Source: an uncultured Phycisphaerae bacterium (lineage in GTDB: Bacteria > Planctomycetota > Phycisphaerae > Sedimentisphaerales > Anaerohalosphaeraceae). From it: a stretch of 7,887 bases of DNA. The position numbers and the translations under genes were made by a program. The stretch spans positions 1-7,887 of the forward strand of contig CALKKA010000019.1 in the NCBI GenBank assembly GCA_937995495.1, written 5' to 3'. Numbering within the stretch: position 1 is the stretch's first letter; each line of letters begins with the position of its first letter. Of this stretch, positions 1 through 6,030 are shown piece after piece. The notes under the pieces are model-generated. The model saw only the letters and a program-made list of their open reading frames with translations, searched no databases and was not told where the DNA came from.

Positions 1-389
1 AAATTGGGGACATGGACTTTGTGCAGTCCCAAAAGTTGTTTGCACAGTCGCTTATCGCGGCACAGCATCAAACCGATGGTGCCCGTGCCGGTATAGGGGA
101 TCTGAAGCAGTTCGAGGACAGCGGCAATGTTTTTATCCCAAAGCCGTTCACCGTGGTACTGCTCGGTCAGGTTGAAGACGAGATCGGGTTGTATTTGCTT
201 TAAATCCCGGATGATGGATTCAAGATTATCGAAGACGCCGATCACCGAGACCCGATGCCCTAACAGCCGAAGGGCCTCAATGACATGGTATTCGGTGATT
301 ATTTTGCCCTCGGGGTGATGAAATTCGGGGTCTTCAGTTGGGACCGTAGCCGCGTCAACCAGAACGGTGATGCTTAATGATTTACTCAT
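1..389 (-). CDS. D-alanine-D-alanine ligase-like ATP-grasp enzyme (N-terminal part, 3' end outside window)
   Basis: The reverse strand reads from an ATG at 389-387 to the window edge, giving about 129 residues without a stop. The translation begins MSKSLSITVLVDAATV and later contains DLVFNLTE, a D followed by IAAVLELLQIPYTGTGTIGL, and LCRDKRLCKQLL. That order (FNL.E, IPYTG.G, then a Lys-rich DK segment) is the N-terminal and linker region of the Ddl family. These enzymes ligate amino acids or peptides using ATP. The central ATP-binding and C-terminal catalytic parts lie outside the window, so the substrate is unknown. It is probably not the housekeeping Ddl, because the N-terminus differs and it sits next to a metallopeptidase. 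The start is supported by AAGGA at 399-395, five bases upstream, and by an ATGA overlap with the end of the metallopeptidase gene, which implies translational coupling. The family call is secure; the specific reaction is inference. Confidence 0.85.
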   Translation of the reverse strand, partial: MSKSLSITVLVDAATVPTEDPEFHHPEGKIITEYHVIEALRLLGHRVSVIGVFDNLESIIRDLKQIQPDLVFNLTEQYHGERLWDKNIAAVLELLQIPYTGTGTIGLMLCRDKRLCKQLLGLHKVHVPN

Positions 390-1408
390 ATTCTTCCTTG
401 TGAAATATTTCGTCCGGTTCCGCAGGCAATCGTCGCTAAAAATGCCGTGACTCCAATAAGTTCCTTAAGATCATCGGATGCATAAAGTTCAAGGGATTCG
501 CACCGTGCGGTGATCCGGTTGATCAACTTATGAAGATCAAATTTCCGGTGTCCTGTCCATGTTGCCAGATGATCAACAATTGAGCGTTTATGTTTTCGTA
601 ATATTTTCGCTGCTCTAACATTTTTTTCATTTTTCAGCTCTGTTGAAAAGACGTTTTTCAGACTGTCGTCATAATACCCCTTAAATTCCGAGCCCAATTG
701 ATTACGCTTGCGTTCATAATAAGAGGCGAGAGTCGACCGCATGCGGTGAGCCGCCCAGGGTGTAGATGAGGAAGCTGTTACGATAGGAGGGTGGGACCCG
801 ATTTTTTTCATCAGTGAGTCGACATAGACGAGTTTTTGAAGAGCGGGCCATTTAGCATATTTTTGCTGCCATTGATTTCCAGGGGAGAGCCAGACAGCAA
901 ACGTTTCAGCAAAATCCTCATCGGGATGGGCTTGTGCATAATGGTCATCGAGGTGAACGACAAATCGTCTTGAGTAAGGTTGGTAACGATAACTGTCGGA
1001 GTATCGTGTCGTAAAACAACCGAATAATTCGCGCCATCGCGTGCGGGTATAGAGTTTATAAGCGTAATTAATGGCATGTCCACATTCATGACGAAGCAGT
1101 TTCATACAGTCGGCTTGATTGTCCCCCTCGGCTTCGTACATCATTTCGATTTCGATCGATATCAATCGCGGATGTGCCAGGCAGAATGGAATTCCAATGA
1201 TGGGTTCCTTGTCAGGACAAAGCCATTCATCAGAAAGATAACAGGCAGGTCGGAAACAGAGATCTCTTGCTTCCAACTCTTGATGAAGAAGCTCAATCGC
1301 CGTTTCCAGCCATGAGCCGGAAATCTGAAGACCTAAGTCCTTAATCCGAACCTGAAGCAATTCATCATTGCTCAGTTTTTCCCAGTTGATAGCAATTTTT
1401 TTTTTCAA
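386..1408 (-). CDS. putative zinc-binding metallopeptidase
   Basis: This 340-residue protein has no signal peptide or membrane helix and is predicted to be cytoplasmic. A zinc-binding HExxH motif, HECGH, lies at residues 107-111. A second conserved block, DEDFAETFAVWL (about 163-174), would supply the third zinc ligand, probably Glu168, as in gluzincin-type peptidases. Between them is a Tyr/Arg-rich stretch, and before them a LSDEW...IPFCLAHPRL block (about 58-82). I recognise this arrangement from a widespread bacterial family annotated as putative zinc-binding metallopeptidase; its substrate is unknown to me. The C-terminal third is basic and helical, with no recognised domain. The start is TTG at 1408-1406, chosen because GAGG at 1420-1417 is eight bases upstream and the nearest upstream ATG (1413-1411) is in another frame and stops after two codons. 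Codons 2-4 lie in a run of ten A. The stop overlaps the start of the ATP-grasp gene (ATGA). The gene follows the TPR-like membrane protein gene by 66 bases. Confidence 0.8.
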   Translation of the reverse strand: MKKKIAINWEKLSNDELLQVRIKDLGLQISGSWLETAIELLHQELEARDLCFRPACYLSDEWLCPDKEPIIGIPFCLAHPRLISIEIEMMYEAEGDNQADCMKLLRHECGHAINYAYKLYTRTRWRELFGCFTTRYSDSYRYQPYSRRFVVHLDDHYAQAHPDEDFAETFAVWLSPGNQWQQKYAKWPALQKLVYVDSLMKKIGSHPPIVTASSSTPWAAHRMRSTLASYYERKRNQLGSEFKGYYDDSLKNVFSTELKNEKNVRAAKILRKHKRSIVDHLATWTGHRKFDLHKLINRITARCESLELYASDDLKELIGVTAFLATIACGTGRNISQGRI

Positions 1409-1420
1409 TACATCTGCCTC
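1409..1420 (-). promoter_or_regulatory. ribosome binding site deciding a TTG start
   Basis: On the minus strand GAGG (1420-1417) is followed by eight bases and TTG at 1408-1406. No in-frame ATG is close by, so this Shine-Dalgarno sequence is the main support for a TTG start of the metallopeptidase. Confidence 0.6.
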
Positions 1421-1474
1421 ATGCTGTATGGATGATCTTTGCCTTAAGATGTCTGTCGCAGGGCGATGAGGTGC

Positions 1475-2485
1475 TTAAGACGATGTCTTATTGGCGCGTT
1501 CTGAAAGAATGTCAAGTTTACTTCGGATTTCCGACGCCATACGGCTGTTCGGAAAGTTCTGGACGATGTCGCGGCCGGTTTCGAGTGCTTTTTTCCAGTT
1601 TTGCTCAGCGACTGAAACAGAGAACTCAACACCCATGTTATGAAGTTTTGTTTTAAATACTGTGCTGGCCGATTCCCGAAGTGCTAAAGCTTCGTTGGGC
1701 GTCAGGTACAGATCCAGCTCTTTAAGAATTTCCAGTCCTCGATCCGTGTTTTTCTCTCGAACGGCCAAATCCCAGTCCGCCAGCAGTTCACGCTTTTGAC
1801 GGTCTTTTCGCTGCCGCAGGCGCGACGGCATGGCCTTGGCTTTCTCAGAATAGGAGAAGTTTTTAACCAGATTATCAACCTGTGCGGCAGCTTGAATCCA
1901 AAGTTTTTGGTCAAAAAGATTCTCGATATGAGCAATAATTTGATTCACGCGTCCTTCTTCAGTTGCGTTGCGATATTTCTCGGCCATGCGTTTGAGTCGG
2001 CTTGCCAGTTCCTTGTATTTCGGGTATTCCGACATGGTATAGATCATCGATTCCGCTTCATCAAAATCATGCTGATGCAGTTTTGTCAGTGCGGCTTCTC
2101 CCAATTCCATTTGCTCAGAGTCCCGAAAGACAATTTCTTTGGCCGTGTCGCTTAGATGTGAGGCCTGTGAGATTCGGATGAGAAGGTTGTTTTGTCGGGA
2201 CAGGGTTTCAACCGTGTTGTCGAGTTGTTCAATGTTTCTTTTTAAGCTGTACACGATTTCATAGAATAAAAGCAAGGCTGCAAATACGGCGTAAATGCCA
2301 CTGGCTCCTAATAAGATTATCCCGGCAGAAATTAAATTGCTCCCCAGTTGATCCGGCGATGATTCACTGCCGGCTAAAATCTTTCCGACCAATAAAAGGC
2401 ATGCTGCCAGAAGGATAATAAACGCAAAAAGAACATGCCATTTGAATTGCCACGAGTGCCTGTGCTTGCGGTTTTCGAAGTACAT
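1475..2485 (-). CDS. two-transmembrane protein with coiled coil and TPR-like cytoplasmic domain, function unknown
   Basis: I do not recognise a named family for this 336-residue protein. The N-terminus is basic (residues 5-16), followed by a hydrophobic helix at about 17-38, a short polar loop, a second helix at about 51-79, then an amphipathic coiled-coil-like stretch (about 80-105). The remaining 230 residues are charged and helical. They contain about four TPR-like helix pairs, near 128-165, 183-215, 235-265 and 285-320. Examples are AALTKLHQHDFDEAESMIY and NWKKALETGRDIVQNFPNS. The basic N-terminus and charged C-terminus suggest both ends are cytoplasmic. TPR repeats usually bind partner proteins, so a membrane-anchored scaffold is a reasonable inference. 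The start ATG (2485-2483) has GGGAG at 2497-2493, seven bases upstream. The gene is first in the minus-strand operon, behind a strong promoter. No catalytic motif is visible. Confidence 0.75.
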   Translation of the reverse strand: MYFENRKHRHSWQFKWHVLFAFIILLAACLLLVGKILAGSESSPDQLGSNLISAGIILLGASGIYAVFAALLLFYEIVYSLKRNIEQLDNTVETLSRQNNLLIRISQASHLSDTAKEIVFRDSEQMELGEAALTKLHQHDFDEAESMIYTMSEYPKYKELASRLKRMAEKYRNATEEGRVNQIIAHIENLFDQKLWIQAAAQVDNLVKNFSYSEKAKAMPSRLRQRKDRQKRELLADWDLAVREKNTDRGLEILKELDLYLTPNEALALRESASTVFKTKLHNMGVEFSVSVAEQNWKKALETGRDIVQNFPNSRMASEIRSKLDILSERANKTSS

Positions 2486-2520
2486 TGCCGGTCTCCCTAC
2501 TCAATATTCCGTAATCCCGT

Positions 2521-2543
2521 GAGATGCAAATCTTTTGCACCTC
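2521..2543 (-). promoter_or_regulatory. hairpin in the 5' leader of the TPR-like gene
   Basis: Ten-base arms (2521-2530 and 2534-2543) surround a three-base loop. The single non-complementary position, 2524/2540, is an A/C mismatch in a plus-strand transcript but a G-U wobble in a minus-strand transcript, so the stem is complete only in the minus RNA. It begins about six bases after the predicted transcription start and ends 35 bases before the start codon. No T-run follows, so it is not an intrinsic terminator. It could be a transcript-stabilising 5' stem-loop or, as DNA, a repressor operator. Confidence 0.5.
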
Positions 2544-2554
2544 TTCAACTATCT

Positions 2555-2583
2555 ATAATATCGGTTTTTTCAGGGTCTGTCAA
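2555..2583 (-). promoter_or_regulatory. sigma70-type promoter for the minus-strand operon
   Basis: On the minus strand a perfect TTGACA (2583-2578) is separated by 17 bases from TATTAT (2560-2555), one mismatch from TATAAT. The DNA just upstream of the -35 is AT-rich (it includes TTAATTAA), resembling an UP element. Transcription would start near 2548, leaving a leader of about 63 bases before the start codon at 2485. Confidence 0.75.
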
Positions 2584-2635
2584 TCGGAATTAATTAACAC
2601 GCTGTGATGCATTTATTTTTTTGAGAAATGGGAGA

Positions 2636-2664
2636 TTGTTTTTGGGTATGGGGATGGTTATAAT
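2636..2664 (+). promoter_or_regulatory. sigma70-type promoter for argG
   Basis: TTGTTT (2636-2641) lies 17 bases before a perfect TATAAT (2659-2664). Transcription would start near 2671, about 43 bases before the argG start. The -35 is weak (3 of 6), so an activator may help. A second perfect TATAAT at 2686-2691 has no -35 at the right distance. Confidence 0.5.
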
Positions 2665-2713
2665 CCGTCTTACAGGTAATCTAGCTATAATTTGAATGTT
2701 TTAGGATTGATAA

Positions 2714-3976
2714 ATGATGGCGAAGAAAAAAGCAGAAAAAGTTGTATTGGCCTACAGTGGGGGCTTGGATACAAGTGTGATCCTGCCCTGGCTCAAAGAA
2801 ACGTATGGATACGAGGTCGTGGCGTTTGCTGCGGAACTGGGCCAGGGCGACGAACTGGTAGGCATCAAGAAGAAAGCGATGGCCACCGGTGCCGTCAAGT
2901 GCATCGTCTCCGACCTGCGTAAGGAACTGGTCGAGGATTATATCTGGCCGATGCTCAAGAGCGGCGCGGTTTATGAAAACGGGTACTTGCTGGGAACCAG
3001 TATTGCCCGCCCCCTGATCGCTAAAAAGCAGGTTGAGATTGCGCACGCGGAAGGCTGCACGGCCGTTTCGCATGGGGCCACGGGCAAGGGCAATGACCAG
3101 GTGCGGTTTGAACTGACATTTTTAGCGTTGGATCCAAGCTTAAAAATCATCGCTCCCTGGAAAGATCCCAACTTTACGCTGACCAGTCGTGAAGCGGCGG
3201 TCGATTATGCCAAGGCACGCAAAATTCCCATCGATCAGTCAAAGAAGAAGATCTACTCGCGGGACCGGAACCTCTGGCACATAAGCCATGAAGGTGCCGA
3301 CCTTGAAGATCCCTGGAATGAGCCGCAGGATAATCTGTTCGTGATGAGCCGACCGATTTCCAAGTCACCGAACAAGGCGGATTATGTGGAAATTGGATTC
3401 GAAGAGGGTGTCCCCGTTAAGTTGAACGGCCGGGTCATCGGTGGCGTTAAAATGATTGAACGCCTCAACGAGATTGGGGGTCTTCACGGTGTCGGCCAGG
3501 CAGATCTGGTTGAAAACCGGCTTGTCGGGATGAAATCCAGGGGTGTGTATGAGACCCCGGGCGGAACGATCTTGAGTACCGCACACAGGGCACTGGAGAC
3601 GCTGACGCTGGATCGCGAGACAGCCCATTATAAACAGCAGGTCGCCTTGAAATATGCGGACTTGGTGTATTACGGTCAGTGGTTCAGCAAACTAAGAGGG
3701 GCCTTGGATGCTTTTGTCGATGTCACACAACAAAATGTGACCGGATCGGTTCGGCTGAAACTCTATAAGGGCCAGGCGATCCTGGCCGGTGTCAAAAGCC
3801 CCAAGAGCTTATATAATCCGGATTTAGCCAGCTTTACGATGGGGGCTGAATACGATTCGACCGATGCGACTGGCTTTATCAAGCTGTTTGGCCTGCCGAT
3901 GCAGGTCGCCGGCATCGTAGACCGGCAAAAGCCAAAAGCCGCTAAAAAAGCAAAATCAAAGTCTAAAGTCAAATAA
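2714..3976 (+). CDS. argG: argininosuccinate synthase
   Basis: This enzyme joins citrulline and aspartate with ATP to make argininosuccinate, the penultimate step of arginine biosynthesis in the cytoplasm. The protein is 420 residues. The PP-loop ATP-binding motif AYSGGLDTS lies at 13-21 and the second family signature GATGKGNDQVRF at 121-132. Further conserved blocks are YLLGTSIARP (91-100) and the WxISHEG-type segment around 188-194. It is full length and ends with an extra Lys-rich tail (about 404-420, eight Lys) beyond the usual core of about 400 residues. Two adjacent ATGs are possible starts. AGGA at 2703-2706 is seven bases from the first and ten from the second, so either would work. 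The gene is first in a plus-strand group with the prepilin peptidase and OmpA lipoprotein. It converges with an operon carrying argF and argD, so the cell has several arginine steps here. The identification is secure. Confidence 0.97.
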   Translation: MMAKKKAEKVVLAYSGGLDTSVILPWLKETYGYEVVAFAAELGQGDELVGIKKKAMATGAVKCIVSDLRKELVEDYIWPMLKSGAVYENGYLLGTSIARPLIAKKQVEIAHAEGCTAVSHGATGKGNDQVRFELTFLALDPSLKIIAPWKDPNFTLTSREAAVDYAKARKIPIDQSKKKIYSRDRNLWHISHEGADLEDPWNEPQDNLFVMSRPISKSPNKADYVEIGFEEGVPVKLNGRVIGGVKMIERLNEIGGLHGVGQADLVENRLVGMKSRGVYETPGGTILSTAHRALETLTLDRETAHYKQQVALKYADLVYYGQWFSKLRGALDAFVDVTQQNVTGSVRLKLYKGQAILAGVKSPKSLYNPDLASFTMGAEYDSTDATGFIKLFGLPMQVAGIVDRQKPKAAKKAKSKSKVK

Positions 3977-4012
3977 GACGATAAAGTATGAAGCCCTCGA
4001 AGACTCGGTGTA

Positions 4013-4041
4013 TCGGCAGATTCAGTCCTCAGTGGTAAAAT
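4013..4041 (+). promoter_or_regulatory. possible internal promoter before the prepilin peptidase gene
   Basis: In the 89-base gap after argG, TCGGCA (4013-4018, 4 of 6 matches) stands 17 bases before TAAAAT (4036-4041, 5 of 6 matches). It could drive the two envelope genes apart from argG. I see no terminator hairpin in this gap, so readthrough from argG is also likely. Confidence 0.35.
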
Positions 4042-4065
4042 CTAACTTCAATAAGGACAGCACGT

Positions 4066-5253
4066 ATGGCAGTCGAATGGATTTGGCTGGTGTTTATATT
4101 CGCGTTCGGGGCATGTATCGGCAGCTTCTTGAATGTGGTGATCTATCGTTTGCCGCTTGATAAATCGCTCGTTTCGCCCCCTTCGGCGTGTCCGGCATGC
4201 AATACCCCGATCCGATGTTACAATAATATCCCGCTTTTATCGTGGCTGATATTGCGGGGCAAGTGCCCGGACTGCAAAGCGCCCATCTCCTGTCGTTACT
4301 TTTTCGTTGAATTGCTCACGGCGATTCTGTTTGCAGGGATATATGTGTGTTTTTTCTGGTTTCAATACCGGCAGACGGGATTGGTGGGCAGTACGGCGAC
4401 CCAGCAATTTTTCAGCGAGGGCGGCTGGTTGTTCTACGTAGCGATTGTCACGGTTTTTGCCGTTTTTCTCGCTGCATCTGCCATTGATATGGAGCGGTGG
4501 ATCATCCCGCTGGAATTATGCTGGTTTGTCACCATCATCGGACTCATCGCTTCAGGAGTCGCCGACTATGTGATCGGTTCGGAAATTATTTCCCAATACG
4601 ATCTCTTTCCAACCGTTGCCGACTCGCCTCGATTTGCGGCATTGACCATCGGAGGCGCCATCGGGCTTGGGATTTCGCTGATCCTGTTGTTTATGGGGAT
4701 GATCAAACCCAGCTATGAAATGCTTGAAGACGAAGAAGGCGATTGCCAAGAAGCGGTCAACTCACAGGACAATGAACCCCAATACGACGATCGGAAAGAA
4801 ATTCTGAAAGAAGTCGTCTTTCTGCTTCCGGTCGTGATCGGAGCCGTGCTGGCGTTACAGATATCCCAGATGCCCTCTGTTCAGGACCAGTGGAGTTCAT
4901 TGATTGCAAAGCCGGTTGTTTCGGGTCTATTGGGGTCCTTAGGCGGTTATTTGGCGGGGTGTGCAATCGTCTGGGGAGTGCGCATTTTCGGGACACTGGC
5001 GTTTAATAAGGAAGCAATGGGACTGGGCGATGTGCATCTCATGGGCGCCGCTGGAGCGGTCATCGGGGCCAAATGGACCGTACTGGCATTCTTTCTGGCT
5101 CCCTTTTTTGGCATCCTCTGGGCGCTCTACCAGGCAATTTTTAAAAAAATGCGTCAAATTCCGTATGGTCCGTTCTTGTCATTGGCGGTTTTTGTCGTTA
5201 TTATCTTTCACGATTGGATACATCGTATCTTAATAAACTATTACGGGTTTTAG
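4066..5253 (+). CDS. pilD: prepilin peptidase (A24 family) with long central insertion
   Basis: This inner-membrane aspartic protease cleaves leader peptides of type IV pilins and type II secretion pseudopilins. In the bifunctional form it also N-methylates the new N-terminus. The N-terminal domain carries GSFLNVVIYRLP (19-30) and two CxxC pairs (C42/C45 and C67/C70) of the zinc-binding methyltransferase-associated region. Catalytic aspartates fit D141, in AIDMERWIIP, and D322, in GLGDVHLMGAAG. Several hydrophobic helices are visible, the first at about 4-26 and the last at about 369-392. At 395 residues it is much longer than the usual 250-290. The excess lies between the two aspartates and includes extra membrane segments and an acidic polar loop (about 219-245). 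AAGGA at 4053-4057, eight bases upstream, supports the start. The specific symbol (pilD versus gspO) cannot be settled without the secretion or pilus genes, which are not here. Family and activity are confident. Confidence 0.93.
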   Translation: MAVEWIWLVFIFAFGACIGSFLNVVIYRLPLDKSLVSPPSACPACNTPIRCYNNIPLLSWLILRGKCPDCKAPISCRYFFVELLTAILFAGIYVCFFWFQYRQTGLVGSTATQQFFSEGGWLFYVAIVTVFAVFLAASAIDMERWIIPLELCWFVTIIGLIASGVADYVIGSEIISQYDLFPTVADSPRFAALTIGGAIGLGISLILLFMGMIKPSYEMLEDEEGDCQEAVNSQDNEPQYDDRKEILKEVVFLLPVVIGAVLALQISQMPSVQDQWSSLIAKPVVSGLLGSLGGYLAGCAIVWGVRIFGTLAFNKEAMGLGDVHLMGAAGAVIGAKWTVLAFFLAPFFGILWALYQAIFKKMRQIPYGPFLSLAVFVVIIFHDWIHRILINYYGF

Positions 5254-5269
5254 CTTGAGAAAATGAAAT

Positions 5270-5274
5270 GGAGG
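5270..5274 (+). promoter_or_regulatory. ribosome binding site deciding the OmpA lipoprotein start
   Basis: GGAGG stands five bases before ATG at 5280. It overlaps the in-frame upstream ATG at 5268, so that ATG is unlikely to be the true start. The later start also gives a compact lipoprotein signal peptide. Confidence 0.8.
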
Positions 5275-5279
5275 TCTCT

Positions 5280-5936
5280 ATGAAAGACGCTGTCGGGAAA
5301 ATGTTGGTATTATGTGTTGTGACCGCGGCCATGATGCCGCTGACAGGTTGTACAAATTGGAAAAAGAAGTATGGCTCCCTTGATGTAGAACATCAGAACC
5401 TCAAAGGGCTTTACGAAAACTGTGTCGCTTCGCTGGACAGCACCGCAGCGGAAAGGGCACAGATGAGCCAGGAGTTGGAAAGCCTAAAGAAGCAGCTCCA
5501 GCAGGGAAAATCCGCTTCGGATGCGACCGGCTTCAAAGGTGATGTGAAGGTCGACCAGGACAAGGGTACGATTACAGTCACGCTGCCGAATTCGATTCTC
5601 TTCAGTTCCGGAAAGGCCACACTGAAAAATGCGACCAGTGCAGAATTGAACGATATTAACCGTGTTCTGCGTGAACGCTACAGCGGCAAGCAGGTGGATG
5701 TGGTTGGCTACACCGATACCGACCCGATCCGCAAGACCAAGAATCTCTGGAAGGACAATTGGGACCTGTCAGCGGGCCGCGCCTTGACCGTTCTGCGTTA
5801 TCTGGTTGACCAAGGGGTCAGCCCTGAAAAGATTCGCGGTGTCGCCTGCGGTCAGACCCGCCCGATCGCCTCCAACGCAAACGCCGCCGGAAAAGCCAAA
5901 AACCGCCGCGTGGAAATTGTTGTTCACATGCGTTAA
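5280..5936 (+). CDS. OmpA-family peptidoglycan-binding lipoprotein
   Basis: From the ATG at 5280 the protein has 218 residues. A signal peptide with charged start and hydrophobic core ends in the lipobox LTGC (21-24), so Cys24 should be lipidated and anchor the protein in a membrane, probably the outer one. A charged coiled-coil-like stalk follows (about 30-76), then an OmpA C-terminal domain (about 88-216). GYTDTDPI (143-150) and WDLSAGRALTVLRYL (161-175) hold the Asp146 and Arg167 expected to contact the peptidoglycan diaminopimelate, and NRRVEI (208-213) is the family's C-terminal motif. The segment between those two motifs is a few residues longer than in E. coli OmpA. The gene follows the prepilin peptidase by 26 bases and is probably cotranscribed; a strong terminator follows. 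Its likely role is tethering envelope to cell wall, as for Pal. A Pal orthologue cannot be claimed because no tol genes are present. Confidence 0.92.
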   Translation: MKDAVGKMLVLCVVTAAMMPLTGCTNWKKKYGSLDVEHQNLKGLYENCVASLDSTAAERAQMSQELESLKKQLQQGKSASDATGFKGDVKVDQDKGTITVTLPNSILFSSGKATLKNATSAELNDINRVLRERYSGKQVDVVGYTDTDPIRKTKNLWKDNWDLSAGRALTVLRYLVDQGVSPEKIRGVACGQTRPIASNANAAGKAKNRRVEIVVHMR

Positions 5937-5958
5937 AGGGTTTTGCCAAACAGCACAA

Positions 5959-5977
5959 CTCAGGCAAGATGCCTGAG
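5959..5977. repeat. short perfect palindrome, possibly a dispersed repeat unit
   Basis: CTCAGGCA and TGCCTGAG form an eight-base perfect stem around a three-base AGA loop. No T-run follows directly. Its centre, AGGCAAGATGCCT, resembles small palindromes that recur between genes in some Planctomycetota and Verrucomicrobiota, from memory. Only one copy is present here. Confidence 0.4.
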
Positions 5978-5990
5978 CGACTGAAAATAG

Positions 5991-6029
5991 AAAGCTCATG
6001 CGGCTGATCGTTGGCCGTATGAGCTTTTT
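5991..6029 (+). terminator. intrinsic terminator between convergent operons
   Basis: Arms of 14 bases (5991-6004 and 6014-6027) flank a nine-base loop and are followed by a T-run (6025-6029) and another T-rich stretch. The arms pair fully in plus RNA, with one G-U wobble at 6000/6018. In minus RNA that pair becomes A-C, though a T-rich tract also follows on that side (CTATTTTC). It should end the argG-pilD-OmpA transcript and, less strongly, the argD-argF-rdgB transcript, whose last stop codon lies three bases from the stem. Confidence 0.85.
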
Positions 6030-6030
6030 G

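Noticed and set aside
1796..2155. Open frame of 119 residues on the plus strand
   Set aside because: It is antisense to the TPR-like gene, which has a promoter, ribosome binding site and coherent helical repeats.
2686..2691. Second TATAAT before argG as a promoter
   Set aside because: No -35-like hexamer lies 16-18 bases upstream and there is no extended -10; kept only as a remark.
2486..2713. ArgR-type operator before argG
   Set aside because: I looked for paired TGAAT...ATTCA boxes and found none convincing.
2681..3073. Open frame of 130 residues on the minus strand
   Set aside because: It lies almost wholly antisense to argG, has no family motif and no good Shine-Dalgarno sequence; it is a shadow frame.
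5268..5279. Upstream ATG as start of the OmpA lipoprotein
   Set aside because: The GGAGG ribosome binding site overlaps it and is well placed for the ATG at 5280.
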